In this document: positions 38,876 to 48,960 of the stretch, in pieces
How the letters are laid out: each line of letters opens with the position of its first letter
Numbering within the stretch: position 1 is the first letter of the stretch
Source: Branchinecta lynchi
Lineage: Eukaryota > Arthropoda > Branchiopoda > Anostraca > Branchinectidae
Length of the DNA: 64,000 nt
Direction of reading: 5' to 3'
Assembly: GCA_023053575.1 (NCBI GenBank)
Contig: JAKZAP010000013.1
Span: forward strand, 19,997,689 to 20,061,688
The notes under the pieces: generated by a model
The model's database searches: none
The model's input: the letters and a program-made list of their open reading frames with translations, nothing else
Told to the model about the DNA's origin: nothing
Program-made: the position numbers and the translations under genes

Positions 38876-39429
38876 TTTCGGCAGATATCATGGTCTCTGT
38901 TACTATGGAACTGGACCTGCAATTAGTCGTTTTTGCAGTTACCGTGGCATCTTATACTACGGTTGCTCTGCAAAAACGACAGTTGCCAGATTTGCGCTTT
39001 TAGAAATCATCCAAAAAGAAAGACTGATATCCACTCACATCTAGAGTGACATAGCTTCTTTCCTACCAATTGGACAAAAAACTAAACTCTTGTATTAGTG
39101 ATGATGAAACTGAGAGAATTTTTCGGATACCACGGTCCGACCGTGGCGGGCCAAATACCACGATAACCGCAAAAAACGCCTTTTGACCGTTGTATCAGAT
39201 ACCACGGTAACTACGAAAACGGATTTAGACCGTGGTATATCAGATACCATGGTAACTGCAAAAACGCAACTAATGTATGGATGCAATTTGGTCAATCCAC
39301 TACTAACCGACCACAATAGTTGCGGTTTTGCAGATACAATGGTAACCGCATCTGCAATTAGTCGCTTTTGCAGTCCGATACCACTGTCTAAAGTCGTTTT
39401 AGCCGTTACCGTGGTATCTGATTCAGATA
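38876..39429. repeat. Palindromic CCGTGGTATC cluster, 5' of the intact LINE
   Basis: At least six palindromic cores (GTGGTATCAGATACCACGG type) with CTGCAAAAACG spacers. It is interrupted at 39429 by the LINE insertion and resumes at 42241. Confidence 0.85.
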
Positions 39430-42240
39430 TCAGAACAGTTCCTGGCTCGCAAAACTCCAAAATGAATGTTACGGATCTCTCTCTTGTGTGCTACAACATT
39501 AACGGCACGAAAAACAAAGATCCTGTAATCGATGAACTTATGCGTGATTACGATGTGGTCTGTCTACAGGAGCATCTACTGACTACTTTTAGCTCTAACT
39601 TTCTGTGCCGTAGTCCTGCTCACGTGACATTCCTTGTTAATGCCAAATCCACTTTTGGCCGGCCCTCCGGTGGCCTTGCCTGTATAGTAAAGCGTAGTGC
39701 AAACTCACCACTGGGTTCACGCTCAATCAGCCCTGTGCTTTTCCATTCTGACGATAATTTTTTGGCGGTGCGTATTGCAGATATTGTGATCGTCAATGCA
39801 TATCTACCGTGTGATAACCGAACAACTCTGTCCCTAAATAAATACGCAAAGGTCTGCAACAACCTGAAGTTTCTCATGGGAAGGATATCAAATGCTGGTC
39901 TTAATTTTGTTTTAGTTGGAGATATAAACTGTGATATCAAAAGACCATCTAGTCGCAGTGAACTATTTCTTGATTGCCTTCCGGATTATCAAATCTTGCG
40001 AAAAAGCCTTTCTTACACTTATGTTCACCACACGGGATCCATGTCCGACTTGGATCACGTGATTAGTTCCCCACGCGTAGCTTGCTCAGATGTTCATGTT
40101 GACCGTGATGCAAGTGATCTTGATCATCTTCCCTTGTCATTTAAAGCTAGTTTCAGTAGTGATAACCTACCATGTGATACTCCTAAGAGGAAGTGGTATG
40201 TAAAGAGCAACTGGAGTAAGGCAAACCTGCCCTTATTCGTGTTTACCCTCACTTCACTCCTGGCAAACGTACGTGTTCCTTTTCACCTGTTGCAATTAAA
40301 TGTACTTGGGAATTCCAAACATGATCTTAATCTTTATTATAGTCAGCTTGTTTCATGCTTGAAACAGGCTGAATCTGCTTCTGTTCCCCAAGAACGTGTT
40401 CGAATTAATACTCGTAAATACGTGTGGTCGCTCGATCCTGAGTTAAAAAAAGTGAAAAATAAAGCTAAACTGTGGTTACATATGTGGATCGATTGCGGCC
40501 GCCCGGGTTCCGGGTTGATTTTTGATCTGAAACAAAAAACCAAGCGTGACTATAAAAAACGTCTTCGTTCCGCACGTTACAATGGTTTGGATTTCCCCTC
40601 TTCTAAAAAAGACTGGAATAGTTTGGTGAATTCGAGTAAGCTCAATAATAATGATGTATCCGCTAATGCTATAACTCCATCTGAATGGCATTCTCACTAT
40701 AAGAATATTTTTTCTGTAATTCATTTCCAGGTGCATGCACATTACCAGAAACTTCTTGATCGAGTTCTGCCCACACGGCTAGTCCAGTCGCGCATTGTAC
40801 CGGTTAATCTGAGTGCGATATCTAGTTCTCTGAAAAAACTCAAGTCTTGTTCCGTTGATATTGACGGTATTGCATCGCACCACCTACAGTCGGATTGTAC
40901 AGCTCTTCACCAGCATTTACAATTGCTTTTTCAAATGTGTATATGTAATTCTTTGGTACCCGACAGCTTCCTTTGTGGCACAGTCACTTCAGTTTTAAAA
41001 CGAGGTAAATCGCCTTTTGATACTGCTTCGTACCGTCCCATAACTGTTGCTTGTAATCTCAGTAAAGTGTTTGAGTACGTTCTTTTGCCATATCTGACTA
41101 CAAATATTAATTTCGGGGAAAATCAATTCGGTTTCCAACCAAGAATTAGTTGCCAACACGCTCATCGTGCTCTTGCTACTATCCTCAAAGATGCTTCTAA
41201 AAAGGGGCATAAACTATATATTTGTGCGCTTGACCTGTCTAAGGCTTTTGATTCTGTTGTTCATAGTCAAGCCTTTTTTGCTCTGCATTCAAAGGGAGTT
41301 AATCTGTCTGTTATATCCGTACTTCGGTTCTGGTACACAAATTCTTATCTTAAAATTAAATGCTCTAGGTCACCCCCTACTGTTCCAGTACGTCGGGGCG
41401 TCCGGCAGGGGGGTGTACTCTCTCCGAGTATTTTCAAAATTTGCATTTCCCATATCCTGTCAAATATAACCTCAACCTGTTTCATGGGTTTTTCTGATAT
41501 TTCTTACATTGCATATGCTGACGATTTGTTACTAATTTCAAGATCTAAACTCACTCTTTCTCGGATGGTTTCAAAAGTTTCATTGTCTTTCTCTCAAATC
41601 GGTCTGTCTCTAAACGTGGATAAATGTGAATTCCTCCCTTTTAATTCGTCTTCTACTAACAATAAACTCCTAAACTGTTTTAATTTTTCTATCCCTTGTG
41701 TATCAAAAATCCGTTGGCTCGGTATTTCCATTACAGAAAAAATGTCAAATTTTCGACAGCAAGCAGTTCTTGACACTAAAAACAAAATTCAGTCTGGATA
41801 TGCCAAAATCGTTGCCAACCGCGGAAAATATAACCGCAGAGCTCTTGCTAAGCTCTACGCCACTTACTGCGACCACTCGGTCCTTTACCTTTCGGGACTC
41901 TACCCCCTGCTGAAGAAGAAGGATGTAGCCGCTATTCGAATAGCATACTCCCGCTACTGTAAATTCCTCCTCTACTTGCCAATTTGGTATAAAAATCGAA
42001 AAATGATAACTAAATTTTCAGTAACTAATATAACTGTTAAACTTGACGAGCTGCATAGGAATCTGTCGGTCGCTGCATTTTCTCCACATCACGGTCTTGT
42101 CCGTTTGTTTGAAGTGTAATCTGTTCGATGTGTAAAGTTGTATCCTAATTTTTAAGTTGTGTTTCTTTCTTTTCTTTATGTACTCCACTATTTCTATTTT
42201 ATAGAAGTGGGTAAATAAAAATATTCATTCATTCATTCAT
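39430..42240 (+). mobile_element. Intact APE-type LINE with perfect 14-bp target-site duplication
   Basis: ATCTGATTCAGATA flanks the element exactly (39416-39429 and 42241-42254). It has a 32-bp leader, one uninterrupted ORF, a ~120-bp 3' UTR with AATAAA at 42214, and an (ATTC)n tail. No decay is visible, so the insertion is recent. The duplicated target lies in a palindromic repeat of the host. Confidence 0.93.
39462..42119 (+). CDS. LINE endonuclease/reverse transcriptase (885 residues, intact)
   Basis: The product nicks target DNA and reverse-transcribes the element's RNA there (target-primed reverse transcription). Seen: an apurinic-endonuclease-like domain at about 1-225 with Y-N-I-N-G (11-15), catalytic-type L-Q-E-H (E37), V-G-D-I-N-C-D (D154), S-D-L-D-H (196-199) and S-D-L-D-H-L-P (to H222). 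The RT domain, about 450-760, has S-Y-R-P-I-T, A-L-D-L-S-K-A-F-D, R-Q-G-G-V-L-S-P and the catalytic Y-A-D-D at 685-688. I chose ATG 39462 because the open frame upstream of 39430 is host repeat DNA outside the duplication. No ORF1 is present; a related broken copy nearby does have one, so this may be a 5'-truncated or naturally single-ORF family. Clade within the Jockey/CR1/I group was not resolved. Confidence 0.92.
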   Translation: MNVTDLSLVCYNINGTKNKDPVIDELMRDYDVVCLQEHLLTTFSSNFLCRSPAHVTFLVNAKSTFGRPSGGLACIVKRSANSPLGSRSISPVLFHSDDNFLAVRIADIVIVNAYLPCDNRTTLSLNKYAKVCNNLKFLMGRISNAGLNFVLVGDINCDIKRPSSRSELFLDCLPDYQILRKSLSYTYVHHTGSMSDLDHVISSPRVACSDVHVDRDASDLDHLPLSFKASFSSDNLPCDTPKRKWYVKSNWSKANLPLFVFTLTSLLANVRVPFHLLQLNVLGNSKHDLNLYYSQLVSCLKQAESASVPQERVRINTRKYVWSLDPELKKVKNKAKLWLHMWIDCGRPGSGLIFDLKQKTKRDYKKRLRSARYNGLDFPSSKKDWNSLVNSSKLNNNDVSANAITPSEWHSHYKNIFSVIHFQVHAHYQKLLDRVLPTRLVQSRIVPVNLSAISSSLKKLKSCSVDIDGIASHHLQSDCTALHQHLQLLFQMCICNSLVPDSFLCGTVTSVLKRGKSPFDTASYRPITVACNLSKVFEYVLLPYLTTNINFGENQFGFQPRISCQHAHRALATILKDASKKGHKLYICALDLSKAFDSVVHSQAFFALHSKGVNLSVISVLRFWYTNSYLKIKCSRSPPTVPVRRGVRQGGVLSPSIFKICISHILSNITSTCFMGFSDISYIAYADDLLLISRSKLTLSRMVSKVSLSFSQIGLSLNVDKCEFLPFNSSSTNNKLLNCFNFSIPCVSKIRWLGISITEKMSNFRQQAVLDTKNKIQSGYAKIVANRGKYNRRALAKLYATYCDHSVLYLSGLYPLLKKKDVAAIRIAYSRYCKFLLYLPIWYKNRKMITKFSVTNITVKLDELHRNLSVAAFSPHHGLVRLFEV

Positions 42241-42385
42241 ATCTGATTCAGATACCACGGTACTTTGCCAGAACCACGGTAACTACAAAAACGCCTTTTG
42301 ACCGTGGTATCAAATACCACGGTAATTGCGAAAACGACTTTAGACCGTGGTATCAGATACCATGGTATCTGTAAAAACGCAACTA
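42241..42385. repeat. Palindromic CCGTGGTATC cluster, 3' of the intact LINE
   Basis: Continuation of the cluster at 38876-39429 after the LINE; GATACCACGGTA cores with CTACAAAAACG or CTGTAAAAACG spacers. Confidence 0.85.
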
Positions 42386-42800
42386 AAGCTTAACGTTTTT
42401 CTGGGACCGGTTTTTAGCTAAGGATCCCTTGTCAATGGGCTACTTGGTAGGGATTTCTAAATAAGAAAAAACTTATTCTCGCTCCTATATCCGAGTACTG
42501 TATCCGCGCCATCTATTATTTTCATTGGCACACATGTGGCACGCTTTTAGTCTTCAAAGATTGTGCTAGGTGACATTTGCGGCGACGTAGTAATTACTTT
42601 CGATACGTTTAAATGCAGCTGTTGGTGGGTTGTTACGTAATACGTAATGTCGAAAAGTAGAATGACACGCGCCTTCTGGAAAAGCACAATGAAGATACGT
42701 TTTTGAGATCTCAAAATGAGGAAGCATAATTTGACTCGACAGAGCCACTGAAAATTTCTCTTCCGTTTCTAAGGACGATAATTCCTGAACGTTTGAGACA
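42386..42800. other. Intergenic, nothing recognised
   Basis: No gene, RNA or clear repeat was seen between the palindromic cluster and the piggyBac-like MITE. Confidence 0.35.
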
Positions 42801-42806
42801 TTTTAA

Positions 42807-43155
42807 ACGACCTGTCAACCTACTTCCATAATCACTACATACTTCTAAACCCGGAGACCCCAACTTCGTACGGTACAGTCTAACCCATCTAACAAAACCA
42901 CGCTGATTTTCTCACTTGCCGTGTTTTGCTACCTTCGATGTGTATCACGCTGTTGACAGTTGCCAGCGAGAAACTGGTTCATCAGAAAAACTGGTTATGT
43001 AAATTGTTTCCCTGTTTGCTACAAGTTAACGGGCCTCGGAAAAGGATTAAAACAGGGAAAACCTTGGGTTCTTTGTTGAAATCACAGCCTAGTTTTAAAG
43101 TATTCATATATTTTAAAACATTTTAAGTTGAAGAGTAAAGAGTGCGAGGGGTCCT
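42807..43155. mobile_element. piggyBac-like MITE, 349 bp, TTAA on both sides
   Basis: ACGACCTGTC at the left end and GAGGGGTCCT at the right, with TTAA at 42803-42806 and 43156-43159. TTAA duplication is diagnostic of piggyBac transposition. Confidence 0.85.
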
Positions 43156-43394
43156 TTAACAAAGACACGCACATTTTTCCGGTCAAGCTCATAGCGTTTT
43201 ACGTCGAACTTAAAGCACACATCGCACTGGTCTTCAACTGACAGTTGACCTGGATGGTCGCAAATTACGGTTAACTTTCTCAAAGTGTGACCGTTGAAAA
43301 TCGTTATCGTAAGCTTGTGTTTGTGGAATGGCGCCAAGTGAAGTCAATGATAAAATATCTGCTAGTCTGATGTACCAGCCTGCTCTGATTTGTT

Positions 43395-45300
43395 TTGCAG
43401 AAAAGTCTTGACCCGGGTGTCGATCCTACTTCAGTCAAAAAATTTGCTGCGGAGTTTTTCACTGCTGAAGCGATTGTTGCTGCGAAAAAGTTATTGTGGG
43501 CTCTAGCTTTTCCCGACGAGCTCCCTCCAAGAAGAAATACACATGTCAATCATATATGTGACATTATCGATGCTTTCCGTCGTTGTGATGATTTGGACGT
43601 TGCTCTTCCCGACTTCGTCATACGGTTTCCAAGCGAAGTTCCAGTTGTCCAGTTGCAATTTCCGTGTTGACTAGCCAGCTAAGTTCTGTTGCTAGTGACG
43701 TCCGTTTCATTGCAGAAAGGGTCGCTACCCTTGATCGTTGCTCTGCGACACATGTCGAGACTATGACGGCCATTCAGTGTCCACCACCCTCCGATACGCA
43801 CACTGTTATTGTGAATAATATCCCTTCCGATCTTCTGAACATCGATTCCAGGACGCAGCACATAGAGACCATCGAAGGTAACGAAGGGATCACGAATGTT
43901 AGAGCCAACACTCAAAGAAACCGTCTCATCGTCCACACCTCAAGTGCTTCTTATGCGGAGGTTATTGCAAGATCGTTCACTAAGGGTCTGCCAGAAGGGA
44001 CTACTGCCAAAGTTCTATCTCCTAAATGTTTTGGTGTTGAACGAAGCGTTCCAGCCACCATAACCGCTGACGCCTTGAAATCCCTTATTCCTGAAGCTTG
44101 TAAAGTCCTGGCTATATCTGACTCGCGTACGTTCAAAATCGGTTTCAAAAATCAAGTTGCTCTCCTTTCGGCCATCAAAATCGGGGTGAAAATAGGGTAC
44201 GAAGTATTTCCTATCCATGAATTCCACCGAATGCCAAAGCGTTGCTTTCGCTGTCAAGTGTTTCAGTGTTTGCAAAAAACAGATTCAGCAGCACTATGAA
44301 AATTTACTTCTTAAATACCTATCAAGGAAGATATTTCAACCCTCTGTTCTTCCCGTGACTTGTTCTTCCATCGAAATTGCTTTCCTTAAGAAGAACTGGT
44401 TCCACAGATTCTGATTGTCTTAGTGCCGATTTTTTCAAAATTTAGTGTCCAGCTTTAACACAACACCTCCAACTTCTGTTTCAAATTTGTTTGTGCCAGG
44501 GTTTGGTTCCGAATAGTTTCCTCTCAGGTACTGCAACATCGGTGATTAAACGAGGGAAAGACACAGACCTTTGCAAAAGCTATCGGCCAATTACAGTTTC
44601 TTGTACCATAAGCAAAATCCTGGAATACGTCCTTCTTCCAGAATTAATTGAAAAATGTCGTTTTGGTTCAATGCAGCTTGGATTCCGTTCGAGTGCCTGT
44701 TCTGCGCACGCTCCTCACATATTGACAAAAATTATGAAGCAGGCTACCCGCGAGAAGTCTACTATTCATATATATTCATAGATATTGCTGGTGCTTTTGA
44801 CAATATAACGCATTCTCAGGCCCTATTCTCTCTCATTACTTCTGGCGTGAACCTGTCTGTTGTCAGTCTGTTAAAATTTTGGTATGGTCATTCCTCAGTA
44901 AGGTTTAAATGGCAAGGTAGCTTGTCAGAGATTATTCCTGTTCGCCAAGGGGGAGTCCTATCTCCCTACATTTTCAAATCGGCCATATCTTCTTGTCTCA
45001 ATCCTGCTTACTTTTATAAATACCATGCCTTCAGCTACATAGCTAACGCGGGCGACTTGCTCTTAGTAAGCCGTACCCGATCCACACTCACCAAAAATTT
45101 CTGTAAGCTGTCGTCGGAACTTCTCAAAATCGGCCGTGAAGTTAACCTCTCAAAATGTGAGTACCTGCATTTCAACCCTTCGTCAAATCGTATGAATGCA
45201 TCTAAAGCTTCTATCTCTCTTGGATCGTTCGTCGTCACATCAACAGAATCTATACGATGGCTTGGCATAACATTCAAATCCTCGTTGTCAAAATTTTGCT
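43395..45300 (+). pseudogene. Degenerate LINE: ORF1 (zinc-knuckle protein) joined to RT, endonuclease deleted
   Basis: Positions 43395-43670 and 43664-44260 form a frameshifted ORF1 whose end reads P-K-R-C-F-R-C-Q, the start of a CCHC knuckle, cut off at about 44262. From there the sequence matches the intact LINE from just upstream of its RT domain (H-Y-E-N-L-L-L-K-Y-L alongside H-Y-Q-K-L-L-D-R-V-L). The RT has a frameshift near 44775 and the catalytic Y-A-D-D is changed to N-A-G-D. So the whole endonuclease is missing and the copy is dead. RT similarity to the 39430 element is clear but well below identity: a sister family. Confidence 0.8.
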
Positions 45301-45768
45301 CTTCGGTTGAATCCGGTTGAATGAATCCGAATCCTTCGGTCGAATCCGAATCCGGATTCGGATTCGAATCCAGAATTCGTCCTTTTGGCCGGATTCAAAT
45401 CCGGATTCGAATCTTCTGCTTGTCAGGCTGGATTCGGATTTGGACTCGTATTCCAAACCCTCAATCTTACTAATCTGCTCAAATTCCTAGACTTCATCCT
45501 TCCAGTCTCCGTTTTCCCAACTTTTACACAGTGTGCTTAGACAACCCAACCTTTTGGTCTCGCCACCAACCATCCTCAATAATCTATCACGTTATCTGAT
45601 TACCTTAGATATCAGTGTTTTTTGTCGCCTCTGATGTTTAAGCCATAACCTGTGTACATGATTTGATTTTTGTTTAGGTCGGATTCGAATCCGGATTCGA
45701 TCCCGGATTCAACTCCTAGCCGTGGGTTCGGTTCCGAATCCATTCATGATCGAATTCGCCAATCTCTG
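45300..45768. mobile_element. hAT-like GAATCC element, inverted and truncated copy
   Basis: Ends GAATTCGCCAATCTCTG, the complement of the CAGAGATGGGC terminus, with GGATTCGAATCC arrays on both sides of a non-repetitive core. The other end has merged with the degenerate LINE at about 45300. Confidence 0.65.
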
Positions 45769-45905
45769 CAACCAGTCCATTTCTGACGACAATTATCGTG
45801 TTTCGGATCGCCGGTAATGCCTCTGCTGAGAAGAAACGATAAATTTGACTGATATGGACTGAAATTAGATATGAAATTAATGGTGGCAGATGTCGGGGAC
45901 ACCTT

Positions 45906-46250
45906 ATGGAAATAATTCAAGTCATCGTATTATGGGACATTTTTCCAATCGTAAACAATTGAAAAGAATTGGAAACGATAGTAAATAAATTTTTTTTTCG
46001 TAAAATTACGATCGTAAACAATCGGTTTCAATCTTAAAAATACAATGGTTAACAACTGTTTACAATCGCAAACGATTGGAAACAATTGGACACTACTGTT
46101 TACAATCGTAAACAACCGTTTCCAGTCGTAAACAACAGTTTCCAATAGTAAACAACTGTTTCCAATCGTAAAAAAAAATAATTGTTGACGATCGTTTCCA
46201 ATTGTTTCCAACTGTTTACGACTGGAAAAATGTTGAATTATTTCCGTACG
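45906..46250. mobile_element. Foldback element rich in GTAAACAATTG units
   Basis: TGGAAATAATTCAA and ACATTTTTCCAATCGTAAAC on the left are complementary to GTTTACGACTGGAAAAATGT and TTGAATTATTTCC on the right. The interior is an array of AATCGTAAACAA / TTGTTTCCAAT units on both strands. Confidence 0.75.
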
Positions 46251-47012
46251 GGACCCTGGTCCGCGATACCATGCATTCGTGGGGTCAGGGACACCCTGGT
46301 CTGTGATACCCAAACAATTAGTACCAGGTCTTTAAAGAGAGCCGGAAAATATGCTGTTAAATTAACTGCTTTCCTTATATCTTGATACCAAAACCCTGTC
46401 CTGTCCTTTCATGCAAGTATTGAACAAAAAACACTGACAACAGTGACACAACTTCACATACGTTCACTTCCTTAACGTTTGCTACTTGCAATTGTCTAAC
46501 CCCTTACCTCGCCACATAGGTACAGTCGGCGACGGCAGGACTCATACATTCCTCCAATGGGCATAATGAATCTTCAATGAATGATTAGCAATATCGCAAC
46601 CTAGTTTTAAGGTTAATACGTTTTTTCTTACAAATATTTACGAATTTTCATTTTTATTTCAGTTCTTGCTCGAAACATGTTGTTATAAAGGAGAAAACTG
46701 TTTCTTGCCTGAAATCTTGGCTGGTTGCAAACAAGAGAGGGCATAGGTTTGCATCCAGCAGAAGCTAAAGATTTGAAGTTGATTGCAAGTTTTGAATTTC
46801 AATCCTATCCAAAAGTATATTTTGAAGCAAAGTTGTTGTGCTGTCCCAAGATGAGCCGTCTATTCCCCCTCCCCTCCCGTCGTCTGTGCGTCTGTCCAAG
46901 AGGAATACTTGCAATCATTTTTTGCTGTATCCTGCCCATTCTTCAGTCCAATATTCAGACAGTTTTGTTCCAACATTTCTCGTATATATAGTATAATATA
47001 TTTGATCTAATA
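46251..47012. other. Intergenic, no gene recognised
   Basis: A short direct repeat (ACCCTGGTC..GATACC) follows the foldback; otherwise no recognisable element until the ATT tail of the next LINE. Confidence 0.35.
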
Positions 47013-47470
47013 ATAATAATAATTTATTTTTAACCCACAAATCGTACAAGACGAAAACAGTGGAGTACAAAAGAATATATTAAGACATAATTAGGCAAAA
47101 CACTACACATACAAACAAAATCTAGTTAAGAGTCAAACAGACGAATAAGCCCATGAGAGGGCGACAGACGCGCTTACGCCGTTTCGGACAGTTTTCTGTG
47201 GAGACCAGACAATTTCTCCGTGATATCCGGTAGCGAGTAATTACTAATAATTTTGGAATTTCTTTGCCAAGGAGGGAGAAAAAGAAGAAATTTACAAAAA
47301 CGAAAATAAGAGGATCGCATAGCTTTAATATCCTTTTTCTTTAAAACAGGATAGACACCAGATAAAAAAAGAGTAGAATCTGTTGTCGTGTAAACGTATT
47401 TGATAAATATTTTGCTTGTTTGTAGGATGAGTAACCTACATCCAGGTCTAGATGTGGACTTCATATGAAA
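47013..47470 (-). mobile_element. 5'-truncated LINE 3' end related to the intact element
   Basis: On the - strand, residues S-T-L-F-L-S-G-V-Y-P-V-L-K-K-K-D match the C-terminus of the intact LINE (S-V-L-Y-L-S-G-L-Y-P-L-L-K-K-K-D). The 3' UTR shares TGTACTCCACT...GTGGGT...AAATAAA with it and ends in an (ATT)n tail (47010-47030). Confidence 0.8.
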
Positions 47471-48294
47471 TAGAGGGATAATCCGTTTGCGGATGATTCT
47501 GACACCCTTTACGGTCCTGCGCAGTGTTGTTGTAGGCTTTAAATCGGACTTCCTAGAAAGACCTCAAGCTTTGGGGAGGCACGGTGTCGACCGCAGGACC
47601 GCGATTGGTTAACCATCGAAGAAGAAGCGGCCAATGATAGACGTCATTGGGCAAACGTGGTCGTCCCACTTCCAGGCAAAAAGTTACGTTATAGGGCGAC
47701 TCTGACGGTCTGGAAAGCTCTCCATGGTTTATCCGTCGTCTGTTCTTGCTACTCGGTTAAAACTCGCTTTGCTTTCCGAGGCTGTTCTGCCGCTCTTGTA
47801 GTTTTGGAAAGTGAATCCACTCTGTACGGGGAAAGTAGCAAAACAGTGAGAAGTTGTAAAGCGCCACGGAGGCGCAAGCGCAACCACTTTCAATACGCCC
47901 CTCATAAAATTCCTCTCAAATTAGTTCTTTTTTTGGCCGCTAGGTGCGCTATCGTAAAGGAAACAATGACACGTTACTTCTTGGTGTACATTTATCCAGG
48001 TCTGTTTTGCTATTTTCAATTCCTCTTAGGCCTAACCATGTTTAAAACTGTTTAAAACGCCTCTTCCCCTCTTTTTGCTTTATCCAACTCTGTTCTGTCA
48101 AGCGTCATCAAGTTTGTCATTTCTGGCTTCTGACTTCAGTGCTGAGTGCTGGCTAACTTCTCAACGGGGCTAATGCGCGACTCGATTGGAGGCGAAAGCC
48201 TAATCCCTTATTCACCCGTCAGATAACTTATCCCCAGATCTCACGTGTGATTGTTATTGTTCCTCTAGCGCGTCTGGCGGCAATTCGTCATCGG
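47471..48294. other. Intergenic, no gene recognised
   Basis: A 132-codon open frame (47657-48055) has no recognisable domain. The segment has higher GC (47500-47900) than its surroundings, but I see no splice or promoter support for a gene. Confidence 0.3.
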
Positions 48295-48700
48295 ATGTCG
48301 TTTTGGTTCAATGCAGCTTGGATTCCGTTCGAGTGCCTGTTCTGCGCACGCTCATCACATATTGACAAAAATGATGAAGCAGGCTACCCGCGAGAAGTCT
48401 ACTATTTATATATGTTCATAGGTATAGCTGGTGCTTTTGACAATCTAACGCATTCTCAGGCCCTATTCTCTCTCATTACTTCTGGCGTGAACCTGTTTGT
48501 TGTCAGTCTGTTAAAATTTTGGTATATTCATTCCTCAGTAAGGTTTAAATGGCAAGGTAGCTTGTCAGAGATTATTCCTGTTCGCCAAGGGGGAGTCTTA
48601 TCTCCCTACATTTTCAAATCGACCATATCTTCTTGTCTCAATTCTTTACACCCTGCTTACTTTTATAAAGACCATGCCTTCAGCTACATAGCTACCGCGG
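48295..48700 (+). pseudogene. LINE RT fragment, near-identical to 44654-45055
   Basis: Starts ATGTCGTTTTGGTTCAATGC and follows the 44654 copy with only scattered substitutions and a 9-bp difference near 48640, ending abruptly at the Y-A-D-D position (here T-A-D-G). Both ends are inside the RT, so this is an internal fragment moved by duplication, not a normal 5' truncation. Confidence 0.85.
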
Positions 48701-48829
48701 ACGGTTACTTCTGCCGTTCGGCGGATTGTGAATCCGGGAGATCGCCACAATCTGTAGAAGAGCATCCGTCTCTCCCTTCTCGCACTGCAACCCTGCTTTA
48801 ACGTTCTGAATACCAGATCAGAATCTCAG

Positions 48830-48960
48830 GGCCGGATTTTCTGCACTTTCCTGATCAAGCCGAACAATTTCATTTTATTTGTGCAAAGTTGATGACGGTG
48901 CCAAAGATCCTGGTAGGAATTCGGATCCTGATCCTTTGTCCGCGGATACGGCATGCAATT
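48830..48960 (+). repeat. Dispersed repeat (GGCAGGAATTC... family), worn copy
   Basis: TTTTCTGCACTTTCCTGATCAAG, read as short blocks CTGCACTTTC and TGATCAAG, then GATGACGGTGCC and CGGATCCTGATCC, parallels 2440-2560. Confidence 0.5.

Noticed and set aside
39183..39461. A 93-codon N-terminal extension of the LINE protein.
   Set aside because: It lies mostly upstream of the target-site duplication, in host palindromic repeats; the element itself starts at 39430.
47657..48055. A 132-codon + frame in a GC-richer segment.
   Set aside because: No domain, no splice or promoter support, flanked by LINE fragments; it could not be supported as a gene.
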